A stretch of DNA of 64,000 bases, from assembly GCA_947574505.1 (NCBI GenBank), contig CANPJW010000002.1, forward strand, positions 62,001 to 126,000. Reading direction: 5' to 3'. A program made the position numbers and the translations under genes. The notes under the pieces were generated by a model. That model was not told where the DNA came from, searched no databases, and saw only the letters and a list, made by a program, of their open reading frames with translations. Source of the stretch: an uncultured Bacteroides sp. GTDB lineage: Bacteria > Bacteroidota > Bacteroidia > Bacteroidales > Bacteroidaceae. This document shows, in pieces, positions 40,543 through 51,414 of this stretch (positions are counted from its first letter, which is position 1; each line of letters opens with the position of its first letter).

Positions 40543-42474
40543 TTATTGTTCTTTATCCAATACCTCAAATCGCGGAGAATTCTTTGATTTGAACTCAGGA
40601 ACCACTTTCTTCATCAGTCTGACCGTATCCATGATCTTAACCGCACGGGAAAGTCTCTCAAACTCTGTGTACGTATCAAGGATATCGGCATACTCATACC
40701 GACGGACTTTAGCTATCATAATCTTCTTGTTCTCAGTCGGAAGCGTATTTTCCTTATCACTCAATACTTCCTCATAAAGCTTCTCACCAGGGCGTAAGCC
40801 TGTGAATTCAATCTTGATATCCTCTCCCGGACGATAACCCGCCAGTTCAATCATACGGGTAGCCAAGTCGACTATTTTCACAGCCTTCCCCATCTCAAAG
40901 ACAAAAATCTCATTACCCTCTCCCATCGTAGCAGCTTCCATTACCAAACGGCATGCCTCAGGAATGGTCATGAAGAAGCGGATGATATCAGGATGAGTAA
41001 CTGTGACAGGACCGCCATTCTCAATCTGTTCTCTAAAGCGAGGAATAACTGAACCGTTACTACCCAATACATTACCGAAACGGGTAGTGATGAATTTGGT
41101 ATTGCCTTTAACCTTTCCCTCACGGATGGCACATCCCAGACTCTGTACATAGATTTCCGCCAGACGTTTGGAACAGCCCATCACATTGGTAGGATTCACG
41201 GCTTTATCGGTAGAGACCATGATCATTTTTTCCGCACCATACTCCACAGCCATATCAGCTACCTGACGGGAACCTGTGACATTGACCAGTACGGCTTCGC
41301 AAGGATTCTCTTCCATCAATGGGACATGCTTGTAAGCGGCGGCATGAAAGACAATTTGCGGATGATAGAGATCGAATACCATGCGTACACGTTCTTTCAC
41401 ACGCACATCGCCAATCACCGGAATAAAATCTATGGCTGGATATTTTTTCTCAAATTCAAGACGGACATTATGCAAAGGAGTCTCGGCAGAGTCAAACATG
41501 ATGAGTTTCTGAATACCCATCTGTACAAGCTGACGGCAAAGTTCACTACCGATACTACCTGCCGCACCGGTTACCAACACAACTTTTCCCCGGAACTCTT
41601 CGGCGACCTGACGAAGATTGATGTTTATTTCAGCACGACCCAGCAAGTCTTCAATCTTAATGGGACGTATCCACTGATGGAAATTACCGTCGGAATCCGC
41701 CTCACTAATAGTGGGAGCAATCAGAGTTTTAAGAGCATTGCTTTTACAATACTCCAAAAGACGGTTTTCCTCCAGACGGGTATCCTCATAACGGGCAAAC
41801 AGAATACCCTTAATACCACGCTTACGTATTATATAGTCAACATCCGATTCATTTTCAAAATAATAAATAGGAAGATCCGCCAAGTGGCGACGGCTGTTGT
41901 TTTTGCCATAAACATAAAAGCCTGCGACCTTATAATGTGCACTGTCACGGAGACGCAACTTCAAGGCCACACTCTCCTCGTCAACACCATAAATAAGGAT
42001 ACGTGTATTCTTCTTATTTACCCAATCCAACAAAAAATCGTAAGTGATGATAAGTGAAACACGAAAGACCGTCAGCGCAGCCAGCGTCAACAAACCGTCA
42101 AACAGAAGGTAGGAGACTTTATAATTATCAAGTAGCTGTGTGTCGGATATAATCCAGAAAGAAATCACGGACAAACATCCTATCTTGAATAATACAGCGC
42201 ACATAATACGCCAAAGCTCGCGTGCCTGAGAAAAACGGATGGTATTGCGATAGGTGTGAAACAGTAAGGATCCGGCAACACTTGCCGCCAAAGAAACGCC
42301 AACCAACAGACAAAGCACCCGGTCACTCATCGGAACATGCGCTATATAATGAATAACGGCATAAGCGACCAATGAACATAAGACAGATACCACCGTATCA
42401 ATACCCAAAATGATCCAATAACTCAAATAGTTCTTACGAGCGTATTGAGCTATACCCCTTAATGTTTTTTCCAT
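40543..42474 (-). CDS. Membrane nucleoside-diphosphate-sugar 4,6-dehydratase (WbpM/PglF-like)
   Basis: N-terminal TMs; GKVVLVTGAAGSIGSELCRQLVQ; KHVPLMEENPCEAV; start at MEKTLRGIA. Confidence 0.92.
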   Translation of the reverse strand: MEKTLRGIAQYARKNYLSYWIILGIDTVVSVLCSLVAYAVIHYIAHVPMSDRVLCLLVGVSLAASVAGSLLFHTYRNTIRFSQARELWRIMCAVLFKIGCLSVISFWIISDTQLLDNYKVSYLLFDGLLTLAALTVFRVSLIITYDFLLDWVNKKNTRILIYGVDEESVALKLRLRDSAHYKVAGFYVYGKNNSRRHLADLPIYYFENESDVDYIIRKRGIKGILFARYEDTRLEENRLLEYCKSNALKTLIAPTISEADSDGNFHQWIRPIKIEDLLGRAEININLRQVAEEFRGKVVLVTGAAGSIGSELCRQLVQMGIQKLIMFDSAETPLHNVRLEFEKKYPAIDFIPVIGDVRVKERVRMVFDLYHPQIVFHAAAYKHVPLMEENPCEAVLVNVTGSRQVADMAVEYGAEKMIMVSTDKAVNPTNVMGCSKRLAEIYVQSLGCAIREGKVKGNTKFITTRFGNVLGSNGSVIPRFREQIENGGPVTVTHPDIIRFFMTIPEACRLVMEAATMGEGNEIFVFEMGKAVKIVDLATRMIELAGYRPGEDIKIEFTGLRPGEKLYEEVLSDKENTLPTENKKIMIAKVRRYEYADILDTYTEFERLSRAVKIMDTVRLMKKVVPEFKSKNSPRFEVLDKEQ

Positions 42475-42741
42475 TATAGTATAAACGAATAAATTATATT
42501 TCAAATTGACTGATTTGATCGATAATTATCACCTTCTGATAGTTACGCACACTTCTACACTGCATCTTTCAAAAGATACAATTTATCAATACTTTCATGG
42601 ATTTTTATTTATTCGAGAGGTCACCGGTATATGTATCTGATTTTTCATCACCGATGTCTGATAGACTGTCTGCTAGATTTCGCAAACTTTCATTACATTC
42701 TTGTAGTAGAATCCCCATACCCCCATAAAATAAAAAGATGA

Positions 42742-43332
42742 TTAATCGTGTAATTTCCCCTTTTCCGATACCGGCTCTACACATCCAACCGGTATATCCA
42801 CGCATGCACACCCTAACATTGTCAATCGGACAGCAACCTTTGATTTCCCATTCACATTTACCAGTTCCCCTTCCAGTCCTGCTAATGGTCCTTTGATTAC
42901 CCGTATCTTTTCTCCCGGTGCCAATGGTGATGTATTCATACTAATCGTCTCATCCGAATAGTCGAGCATAAATTTGAATCGCAACATTTGCTGGTCGGGA
43001 ATAACAGCCGGAGTACTCTCCCCACGTAGTACCATGTAACGGCTGATTGAAGATAAGGTCAGGACTTCTTTTTGTTCATGTGGATCAACATGAACGAAAA
43101 TCATCATCGGAATTAATACCCGGTCGACAATTTTACGGCGATCGCTCCATTGATGCACTTCCTGTTGAATCGGAAGGAAGTTTTCAATCCCCATTTTTGT
43201 GAGACGCTCACTCGTTTTTTTCTCGTGACAGATGCGTACGATTGCCACTAACCAACGTTTTGAGCGTGCTACGCTGCTGCCAATCACATTTGTTGGCAGA
43301 CTTTTTTGATCGTCATTTTCGTTAATGATCAT
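42742..43332 (-). CDS. upxY: UpxY family NusG-like antiterminator
   Basis: KRWLVAIVRICHEKKTSERLTKMGIENFLPIQQEVHQWSDRRKIVDRVLIPMMIFVHV; PGEKIRVIKGPLAGLEGELVNVNGKSKVAVRLTMLGCACVDIP KOW-like; first gene of the locus. Confidence 0.92.
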   Translation of the reverse strand: MIINENDDQKSLPTNVIGSSVARSKRWLVAIVRICHEKKTSERLTKMGIENFLPIQQEVHQWSDRRKIVDRVLIPMMIFVHVDPHEQKEVLTLSSISRYMVLRGESTPAVIPDQQMLRFKFMLDYSDETISMNTSPLAPGEKIRVIKGPLAGLEGELVNVNGKSKVAVRLTMLGCACVDIPVGCVEPVSEKGKLHD

Positions 43333-43343
43333 GTAATTTAGCC

Positions 43344-43377
43344 TTCATTTCTCCGTCACTTACAAATGACGGAATGA
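43344..43377 (-). promoter_or_regulatory. Leader hairpin between the capsule promoter and upxY
   Basis: ttcat-ttc-tccgtca / tgacgga-atgaa: 7-bp perfect core with a further 5-bp pairing, inside the short 5' leader. Confidence 0.7.
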
Positions 43378-43386
43378 ATTCGGTTG

Positions 43387-43415
43387 CAAATATAGGCAAA
43401 ATTATAAATAGCAAA
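43387..43415 (-). promoter_or_regulatory. Putative capsule-operon promoter
   Basis: Minus strand TTTG-N17-TATATTTG, about 55 bp upstream of the upxY ATG. Confidence 0.7.
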
Positions 43416-43544
43416 CAAGAAAAAGCACTTTCTTTTTACTCAAAAAGCTAAATATACGGTCAAAATTCTAACATTATATCGGATTCACGTTAAGTTACAT
43501 TCTGAATTAAACAATTAGTGATATAACAAATATGGGAATAAAAA

Positions 43545-43582
43545 AAGAGACTGAATAACTTTTTATTATTAAACAGCCTCTT
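43545..43582 (-). terminator. Terminator of the DUF3078 gene
   Basis: Minus strand AAGAGGCTG...CAGTCTCTTTTTTTA (one mismatch), U tract follows. Confidence 0.7.
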
Positions 43583-43615
43583 ACTATTATTTTTTAGAGT
43601 TTATCCGGATTCCAT

Positions 43616-45124
43616 CTACCATTTATAGTTGATACCGAAACTAAGCAATTCTTTCAACTGAAAGAAACTGTCGCCCTCAGTCGGTTTGGAACTGTCATCA
43701 AAACGGGTATGCACATAAAGCTTGGTGGAAAGATAACGGTTTAATACAAAATTGAAGGTATTTTCCCATTCCACACGCGCCCAATGGTAGTTGGTCAGAT
43801 AATTGAAACGGGACTCCAAGGTTATAGCGGAGATTATCGTCCAGTTGAATGTCGATTGCAACTGCGAACCGAAATCGTTTTTAGAACATTTTCCTTTTTC
43901 TAAGCCAAACTTTGTTTCGTCTACTTCAGAATTGCCAATATAACGCAAGTTGTAAGTCAACGGTGCCATAAACACGGAAAGATTAAATTTCTTCTTACTC
44001 AATTTATAATCCATACCGATACTGACCGCCAAATCTGCCGGAGACATGAAAGACGAAACCAGCTCTTCGCTATTAGCTTTATAACCGTTGAAGAACTGTG
44101 TCTTAAACTCGGAAGAAATGGTATAGTACCAATTCTTGAAAGCCCTCAAACCTAATTTATTGTACAAACGAAGTTGGTCGGTATTAAAAAGATATTTATG
44201 AAATTCATCTGACGGCGTGGAAGTCATGCCCACTTTAGCTTCCAGTTGATTCTCGAACAGTACTTTTTCATTATCATTATAGTTGGCAAAAACCTGAAAA
44301 GTCGCTAATCCGGAGAAGTTACTTTCACCTCCCTTATACCAGTTGTCCGAAAGGTGGTTCTGACTAATCTGCAACGATCCGTTACCTCCGGTCACCCACC
44401 AGTTAGGCTTGCTAATCTTCATATTCGCCTCCCCTACATTATCGTCCATATTTTCCGGTTGGAACAGATGAAGGACATTCGCTTTGGGAGATATTTTCGG
44501 CTTCACATCGTGGCGGAACACATCACGACTCATGATACGATCCTCCGTTGTGACAACTAATTCCGGATGCGTCAAATAAAGATCCATCAATGCGCTGTTG
44601 ACTATCTTCTCAGCACGTTGTGTTTTGGTAAATGCCAGAGTATCGTATGGCAAAAGTTCTTGCGTCAGTTGGGGAGTGGTATCCAATTGCATGGGCTTCC
44701 ATTCCAACTTCGAGTATTGAGCCATCGGAGCATAATAATATGCCAAAGGTGTAAACAGACGAAAATAATCGGGGTCGGACGGAATATAACGTGGCGGCAC
44801 AGACAAATCATTCAAATAATCCAATTGTGCAACATACCTATTATATAAATAGGAAACAGTATCCAATTTCGGTGTCGGACCTGACAGATTAAGTTTTAAC
44901 ATTAAATATTTCTGAAGCTCTGCCGAAAGCGTATCGGCATTCACAACTCTTGCCTTTGCCACAACTGCCGAAGGCTTGACCGTTTTAGCTGGTTTAATCA
45001 CTTCAGGAGTAGGCTGCAGAGAGTCAGTCGGAAGTGAAACAGCTTCGACAGGTTCCTGCGCAAAAAGCGATAACGATAAGATTGACAGGATAAACGCTGA
45101 ACATAAAGTAGTAATTCTCATCAT
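43616..45124 (-). CDS. DUF3078-like outer-membrane protein
   Basis: Signal peptide; [44 protein letters not shown]; beta-rich C-terminus. Confidence 0.8.
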   Translation of the reverse strand: MMRITTLCSAFILSILSLSLFAQEPVEAVSLPTDSLQPTPEVIKPAKTVKPSAVVAKARVVNADTLSAELQKYLMLKLNLSGPTPKLDTVSYLYNRYVAQLDYLNDLSVPPRYIPSDPDYFRLFTPLAYYYAPMAQYSKLEWKPMQLDTTPQLTQELLPYDTLAFTKTQRAEKIVNSALMDLYLTHPELVVTTEDRIMSRDVFRHDVKPKISPKANVLHLFQPENMDDNVGEANMKISKPNWWVTGGNGSLQISQNHLSDNWYKGGESNFSGLATFQVFANYNDNEKVLFENQLEAKVGMTSTPSDEFHKYLFNTDQLRLYNKLGLRAFKNWYYTISSEFKTQFFNGYKANSEELVSSFMSPADLAVSIGMDYKLSKKKFNLSVFMAPLTYNLRYIGNSEVDETKFGLEKGKCSKNDFGSQLQSTFNWTIISAITLESRFNYLTNYHWARVEWENTFNFVLNRYLSTKLYVHTRFDDSSKPTEGDSFFQLKELLSFGINYKW

Positions 45125-45247
45125 ATTTGTCTATGGTTTAGGCTGCAAAGCTACATCATTTTGTTCAGAAATCATAGGAATCTTTTAAAATTGCATTTTT
45201 TAATAAATTTGTAGAGACGAAAGGCTGCATTCTTCCTCTTTTTTTTA

Positions 45248-45255
45248 TAATTTTG
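45248..45255 (+). promoter_or_regulatory. Putative -7 element (TAATTTTG) of pyrG
   Basis: TAATTTTG matches TAnnTTTG, 59 bp upstream of the GTG. Confidence 0.5.
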
Positions 45256-45289
45256 CGCTTTTTAAGTTCGTAAGAATACTACTAAGTAA

Positions 45290-46939
<1,650 letters not shown>

Positions 46940-46997
46940 CGATACGTGATAAACAACCGGTAGTTTGTAATTTATATAATTTGTAATTAAAATAAGA

Positions 46998-48851
46998 ATG
47001 GATAAAAACACCATCACAGGTCTCGTTCTAATAGGCATATTATTGGTAGGATTCAGCTATTTGAGCCGTCCAAGCGAAGAACAGATAGCTGCACAAAAAA
47101 GATACTATGACTCTATTGCCGTAGTACAGCAGGAGGAGGAAGCGCTGAAGGCGAAAACAGAAGCTGCGCTGGCCAACAGTCAAAAGGGAGTTGCATTGGC
47201 AGCCGATTCTACGTCTTTGTTTTTCAATGCCTTGCATGGGACCGATTCTAAAATCAGCATCCAGAATAATGTAGCGGAAATTACTTTCGCAACAAAAGGC
47301 GGACGTGTCTATTCAGCCATGCTGAAGGATTATATGGCACAGGACAAAAAGACGCCGATTATGTTGTTCGACGGTGACGATGCTTCGATGAACTTCAACT
47401 TCTACAACAAAGCAGGTGCTATTCAGACAAAGGATTATTTCTTTGAAGCTGTAAACAAGACGGATAGTAGTGTTACCATGCGTCTGGCTGCGGATAGCGA
47501 AAGCTATATAGATTTCATCTATACGCTGAAACCGGATAGCTACCTGATGAACTTTGAAATCAAAGCGACAGGCATGGAAGACAAGTTGGCAAACACCCAA
47601 TATGTGGATATCGACTGGTCGCAACGTGCCCGCCAATTGGAAAAAGGATTCACTTACGAAAACCGTTTGTCGGAACTGACTTATAAAGTAACAGGCGACG
47701 ATGTGGACAACTTATCTGCCGCCAAAGATGACAGCCAGAATTTGCCGGGACGTATTGACTGGGTGGCTTTCAAGAATCAGTTCTTCTCTTCTGTATTCAT
47801 TGCTGAACAGGATTTTGACAAGGTTTCCGTAAAGTCAAAAATGGAGCAGCAAGGAAGCGGATATATCAAAGATTATTCTGCTGAAATGAATACTTTCTTT
47901 GATCCGACAGGTAAAGAACCGACAGAGATGCATTTCTATTTCGGTCCGAACCACTTCAAAACGCTGAAAGCGTTGGATAAAGGCCGCGATGAGAAATGGG
48001 AACTTCACAGACTGGTATACCTGGGCTGGCCGTTGATTCGCTGGATTAACCAATTCATTACTATCAACGTATTCGACTGGTTGTCCGGTTGGGGATTGAG
48101 CATGGGCATCGTACTGTTGATTCTGACTATCATGGTGAAAGTCGTGGTTTATCCGGCTACCTGGAAAACGTACATGTCTTCTGCCAAGATGCGTGTATTG
48201 AAACCGAAAATCGACGAAATCAGCAAGAAGTATCCGAAGCAGGAAGACGCGATGAAGAAACAGCAGGAGGTGATGAGCCTTTACAGCCAATACGGGGTAA
48301 GCCCGATGGGCGGCTGTCTGCCGATGTTGTTGCAGTTCCCTATCCTGATGGCCTTGTTTATGTTCGTGCCGAGTGCTATCGAGTTGCGCCAACAGAGTTT
48401 CTTGTGGGCGGACGACCTTTCCACTTATGACGCTATCATCACATTCCCGTTCCATATCCCATTCCTTGGCAACCACCTCAGCTTGTTCTGCTTGCTGATG
48501 ACGTTGACAAACATCTTGAACACGAAGTACTCGATGTCTATGCAGGATAACGGAGCACAACCGCAGATGGCGGCAATGAAATGGATGATGTATCTGATGC
48601 CGGTTATGTTCTTGTTTGTCTTGAACGATTATCCGTCAGGTTTGAACTATTACTACTTCGTGTCGACGTTGATTAGTGTGGGTACTATGATTCTGCTTCG
48701 CAAAACAACCGACGAAACTAAATTGCTGGCTATTCTTGAAGCGAATAAGAAAGACCCGAAACAAATGAAAAAGACCGGATTTGCTGCTCGCCTGGAAGCG
48801 ATGCAAAAGCAACAGGAGCTATTGCAGCAGCAAAGACAGAATAAAAGATAA
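46998..48851 (+). CDS. yidC: Membrane protein insertase YidC
   Basis: [26 protein letters not shown]-terminal YidC core [21 protein letters not shown]. Confidence 0.96.
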   Translation: MDKNTITGLVLIGILLVGFSYLSRPSEEQIAAQKRYYDSIAVVQQEEEALKAKTEAALANSQKGVALAADSTSLFFNALHGTDSKISIQNNVAEITFATKGGRVYSAMLKDYMAQDKKTPIMLFDGDDASMNFNFYNKAGAIQTKDYFFEAVNKTDSSVTMRLAADSESYIDFIYTLKPDSYLMNFEIKATGMEDKLANTQYVDIDWSQRARQLEKGFTYENRLSELTYKVTGDDVDNLSAAKDDSQNLPGRIDWVAFKNQFFSSVFIAEQDFDKVSVKSKMEQQGSGYIKDYSAEMNTFFDPTGKEPTEMHFYFGPNHFKTLKALDKGRDEKWELHRLVYLGWPLIRWINQFITINVFDWLSGWGLSMGIVLLILTIMVKVVVYPATWKTYMSSAKMRVLKPKIDEISKKYPKQEDAMKKQQEVMSLYSQYGVSPMGGCLPMLLQFPILMALFMFVPSAIELRQQSFLWADDLSTYDAIITFPFHIPFLGNHLSLFCLLMTLTNILNTKYSMSMQDNGAQPQMAAMKWMMYLMPVMFLFVLNDYPSGLNYYYFVSTLISVGTMILLRKTTDETKLLAILEANKKDPKQMKKTGFAARLEAMQKQQELLQQQRQNKR

Positions 48852-48880
48852 GAGGAATTATTCCTGAAATCATATTCTAC

Positions 48881-48916
48881 GAAAGCCGGACATCCTATTT
48901 GGGTCGCCCGGCTTTC
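48881..48916 (+). terminator. Terminator of yidC
   Basis: gaaagccgg / ccggctttc perfect stem then tttcttt. Confidence 0.75.
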
Positions 48917-48936
48917 TTTCTTTAAATAAACAAAGT

Positions 48937-50271
48937 ATGATGAAGACCAAATATACTTATAAACAAATATGGACTATCGCCTATCCCATCCTGATCAGTC
49001 TGATTATGGAGCAACTGATAGGCATGACGGACACCGCTTTTCTCGGGCGTGTCGGCGAGATTGAACTGGGAGCATCCGCCATTGCCGGTGTATATTACCT
49101 TGCTATCTTTATGCTGGCTTTCGGTTTCAGCATCGGAGCACAAATATTGATTGCCCGCCGCAACGGAGAAGGGAATTACAAAGAGATAGGCCCGATCTTC
49201 TATCAGGGTGTCTATTTCTTATTGATAGTGGCAGCTATCTTATTCACGCTATCCGTTGTATTCTCACCGCATATATTGAAGAATATCATATCTTCTCCGC
49301 ACATTTACGATGCAGCCGAAAGTTATATACACTGGAGAGTCTACGGGTTCTTCTTCTCTTTTGTCGGCGTTATGTTCCGTGCATTCTTCGTAGGAACCAC
49401 CCAGACCAAGACACTGACACTGAACTCTATCGTGATGGTACTTGCGAATGTGATATTCAATTATATCCTGATCTTCGGTAAATTCGGTTTCCCACAACTG
49501 GGTATTGCCGGTGCCGCCATCGGTTCTTCACTGGCCGAGATGGTTTCGGTGATTTTCTTCATCATCTATACATGGAAACGTATTGACTGCAAAAAGTATG
49601 CATTGAATATCCTGCCCAAATTCCGTGTACAGATGTTGAAACGGATTCTCAATATTTCCGTTTGGACGATGATTCAGAACTTCGTTTCCCTATCGACCTG
49701 GTTCATGTTCTTCCTTTTTGTGGAACACTTGGGAGAACGCTCTCTGGCAATAGCCAATATTATCCGTAATGTATCGGGAATTCCGTTTATGATCGCGATG
49801 GCTTTCGCCTCTACCTGCGGTTCGCTGGTCAGCAACCTTATCGGTGCAGGCGAGCAGGATTGCGTACGGGGGACTATCAGACAGCATATCCGTATCGGAT
49901 ATATTCTCGTAATACCGATATTGGTATTCTTCTGCCTGTTTCCTGATCTGATTCTGCGTATCTATACGGATATGCCGGATTTAAGAGCTGCATCCGTATC
50001 TTCACTATGGGTATTGTGTTCCGCTTACCTGGTGTTGGTTCCTGCCAATGTGTATTTCCAGTCGGTATCAGGGACGGGAAACACCCGCACAGCACTGGCT
50101 ATGGAACTTTGCGTACTGACCATCTATATCGCTTACTCTGCATATTTCATCCTATACCTGCGGATGGACGTCGCTTTTGCCTGGACGACGGAAAGCGTAT
50201 ATGGACTTTTCATATTCATATTCTGCTATCGGTATATGAAAAAAGGCAATTGGCAGGAAAAAGAAATTTAG
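48937..50271 (+). CDS. MATE family efflux transporter
   Basis: IWTIAYPILISLIMEQLIGMTDTAFLGRVGEIELGASAIAG. Confidence 0.94.
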   Translation: MMKTKYTYKQIWTIAYPILISLIMEQLIGMTDTAFLGRVGEIELGASAIAGVYYLAIFMLAFGFSIGAQILIARRNGEGNYKEIGPIFYQGVYFLLIVAAILFTLSVVFSPHILKNIISSPHIYDAAESYIHWRVYGFFFSFVGVMFRAFFVGTTQTKTLTLNSIVMVLANVIFNYILIFGKFGFPQLGIAGAAIGSSLAEMVSVIFFIIYTWKRIDCKKYALNILPKFRVQMLKRILNISVWTMIQNFVSLSTWFMFFLFVEHLGERSLAIANIIRNVSGIPFMIAMAFASTCGSLVSNLIGAGEQDCVRGTIRQHIRIGYILVIPILVFFCLFPDLILRIYTDMPDLRAASVSSLWVLCSAYLVLVPANVYFQSVSGTGNTRTALAMELCVLTIYIAYSAYFILYLRMDVAFAWTTESVYGLFIFIFCYRYMKKGNWQEKEI

Positions 50272-50279
50272 CACTAAAG

Positions 50280-50310
50280 CATCGCTTTGGCCCTTCGAAA
50301 GCGATGTTTT
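50280..50310 (+). terminator. Terminator of the MATE gene
   Basis: catcgcttt / aaagcgatg stem then tttt. Confidence 0.7.
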
Positions 50311-50392
50311 ATCAATAAGGCATCCGGATGTTTTTCTCCTCCTTTCAAGTTCGAACGCACACGAAATTTATTCTTTATGAACCATTATGAAC

Positions 50393-50423
50393 TTGACTTG
50401 AATAAAACAACGGCTTACTTTTG
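50393..50423 (+). promoter_or_regulatory. Putative promoter of the fimbrillin-like gene cluster
   Basis: TTG-N20-TACTTTTG, 27 bp upstream of the ATG at 50450. Confidence 0.65.
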
Positions 50424-50449
50424 CAATAAATATTAAAAAACTAATCATT

Positions 50450-51385
50450 ATGAAATTACATTTATTAGGGGCAAGTTGTCTTTTAGCACTGCTGAGTGCC
50501 TGTTCATCAGGTGAAGAGGAACAGACGAAGATACCCGAAATACCATCCGCGAAGCAGATTCCCATTACATTGAATTGTGTGGCAAGCACAACAAGCGCCA
50601 ACGAAAAGGCAAATGTCGGCACCCGCGTCACCGATTGGGGCTATGAAAGCCAGGACAAAATCGGACTGTATGTGGTGAACTACAACGGCACAACACCGGG
50701 AACATTGCAGAACAACGGCAATCATGTGAACAACATGCGATTCACTTATAACGGAACATGGACACCGGACAACGAAATCTATTGGAAAGATGAAAGCACA
50801 AAAGCGGATTTCTACTGTTATTTCCCGTATGGGACGCCTGCCGATGTCACATCTTATGCCTTCTCCGTGAAAGAAGACCAGTCTACCGAAACAGCCTACA
50901 AAGCCAGTGAATTCCTCTACGGCAAGACTTCGGGAGTGGCACCTACAGCGGAAGCAGTCAACATAACGACCAAGCACATGTTCAGTTGCGCAGTTATCAA
51001 TGTCAAGGCAGGCAACGGATTCACAGACGAAACCTTGGCACAATCGGCAATAAGCGTAAAAATGAACGGAATAAAGACCGGAGCAACCATCAACCTCACC
51101 AACGGTATAGCTACGGCAACGGGAACAGCCAAAACAATTCTTCCGCTCGAGAACGGGAACAACCGCTCGTATAAGGCACTGATTGTCCCTCAAACAGCCT
51201 CGGGCAGTAATTTTATTACAGTCAATATTGATGGCAGAGACTTCAACCTCAAGAAGGAATTTACTTTTGTCGGAGGAAAAAGGCATACTTTCTCCGTGAC
51301 TGTGAGCAAGACCAGCAACGGCATCAATGTGGGAATCGGCGCTTGGGAAGACGATGATATCGACAATGGCGGCGTAGCCGAATAA
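50450..51385 (+). CDS. Fimbrillin family (Mfa-like) lipoprotein
   Basis: Lipobox LLALLSACSSGEEEQ; DKIGLYVVNYNG...FTYNGTWTPDNEIYWKDESTKADFYCYFPYG. Confidence 0.87.
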   Translation: MKLHLLGASCLLALLSACSSGEEEQTKIPEIPSAKQIPITLNCVASTTSANEKANVGTRVTDWGYESQDKIGLYVVNYNGTTPGTLQNNGNHVNNMRFTYNGTWTPDNEIYWKDESTKADFYCYFPYGTPADVTSYAFSVKEDQSTETAYKASEFLYGKTSGVAPTAEAVNITTKHMFSCAVINVKAGNGFTDETLAQSAISVKMNGIKTGATINLTNGIATATGTAKTILPLENGNNRSYKALIVPQTASGSNFITVNIDGRDFNLKKEFTFVGGKRHTFSVTVSKTSNGINVGIGAWEDDDIDNGGVAE

Positions 51386-51414
51386 GCAATCAATCACATA
51401 AAAAGTATATGCAT

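Noticed and set aside
43340-43600. Invertible capsule promoter
   Set aside because: Searched by eye for inverted repeats flanking the promoter; none convincing, and no adjacent recombinase gene. Some Bacteroides capsule promoters are invertible, so reads should still be checked.
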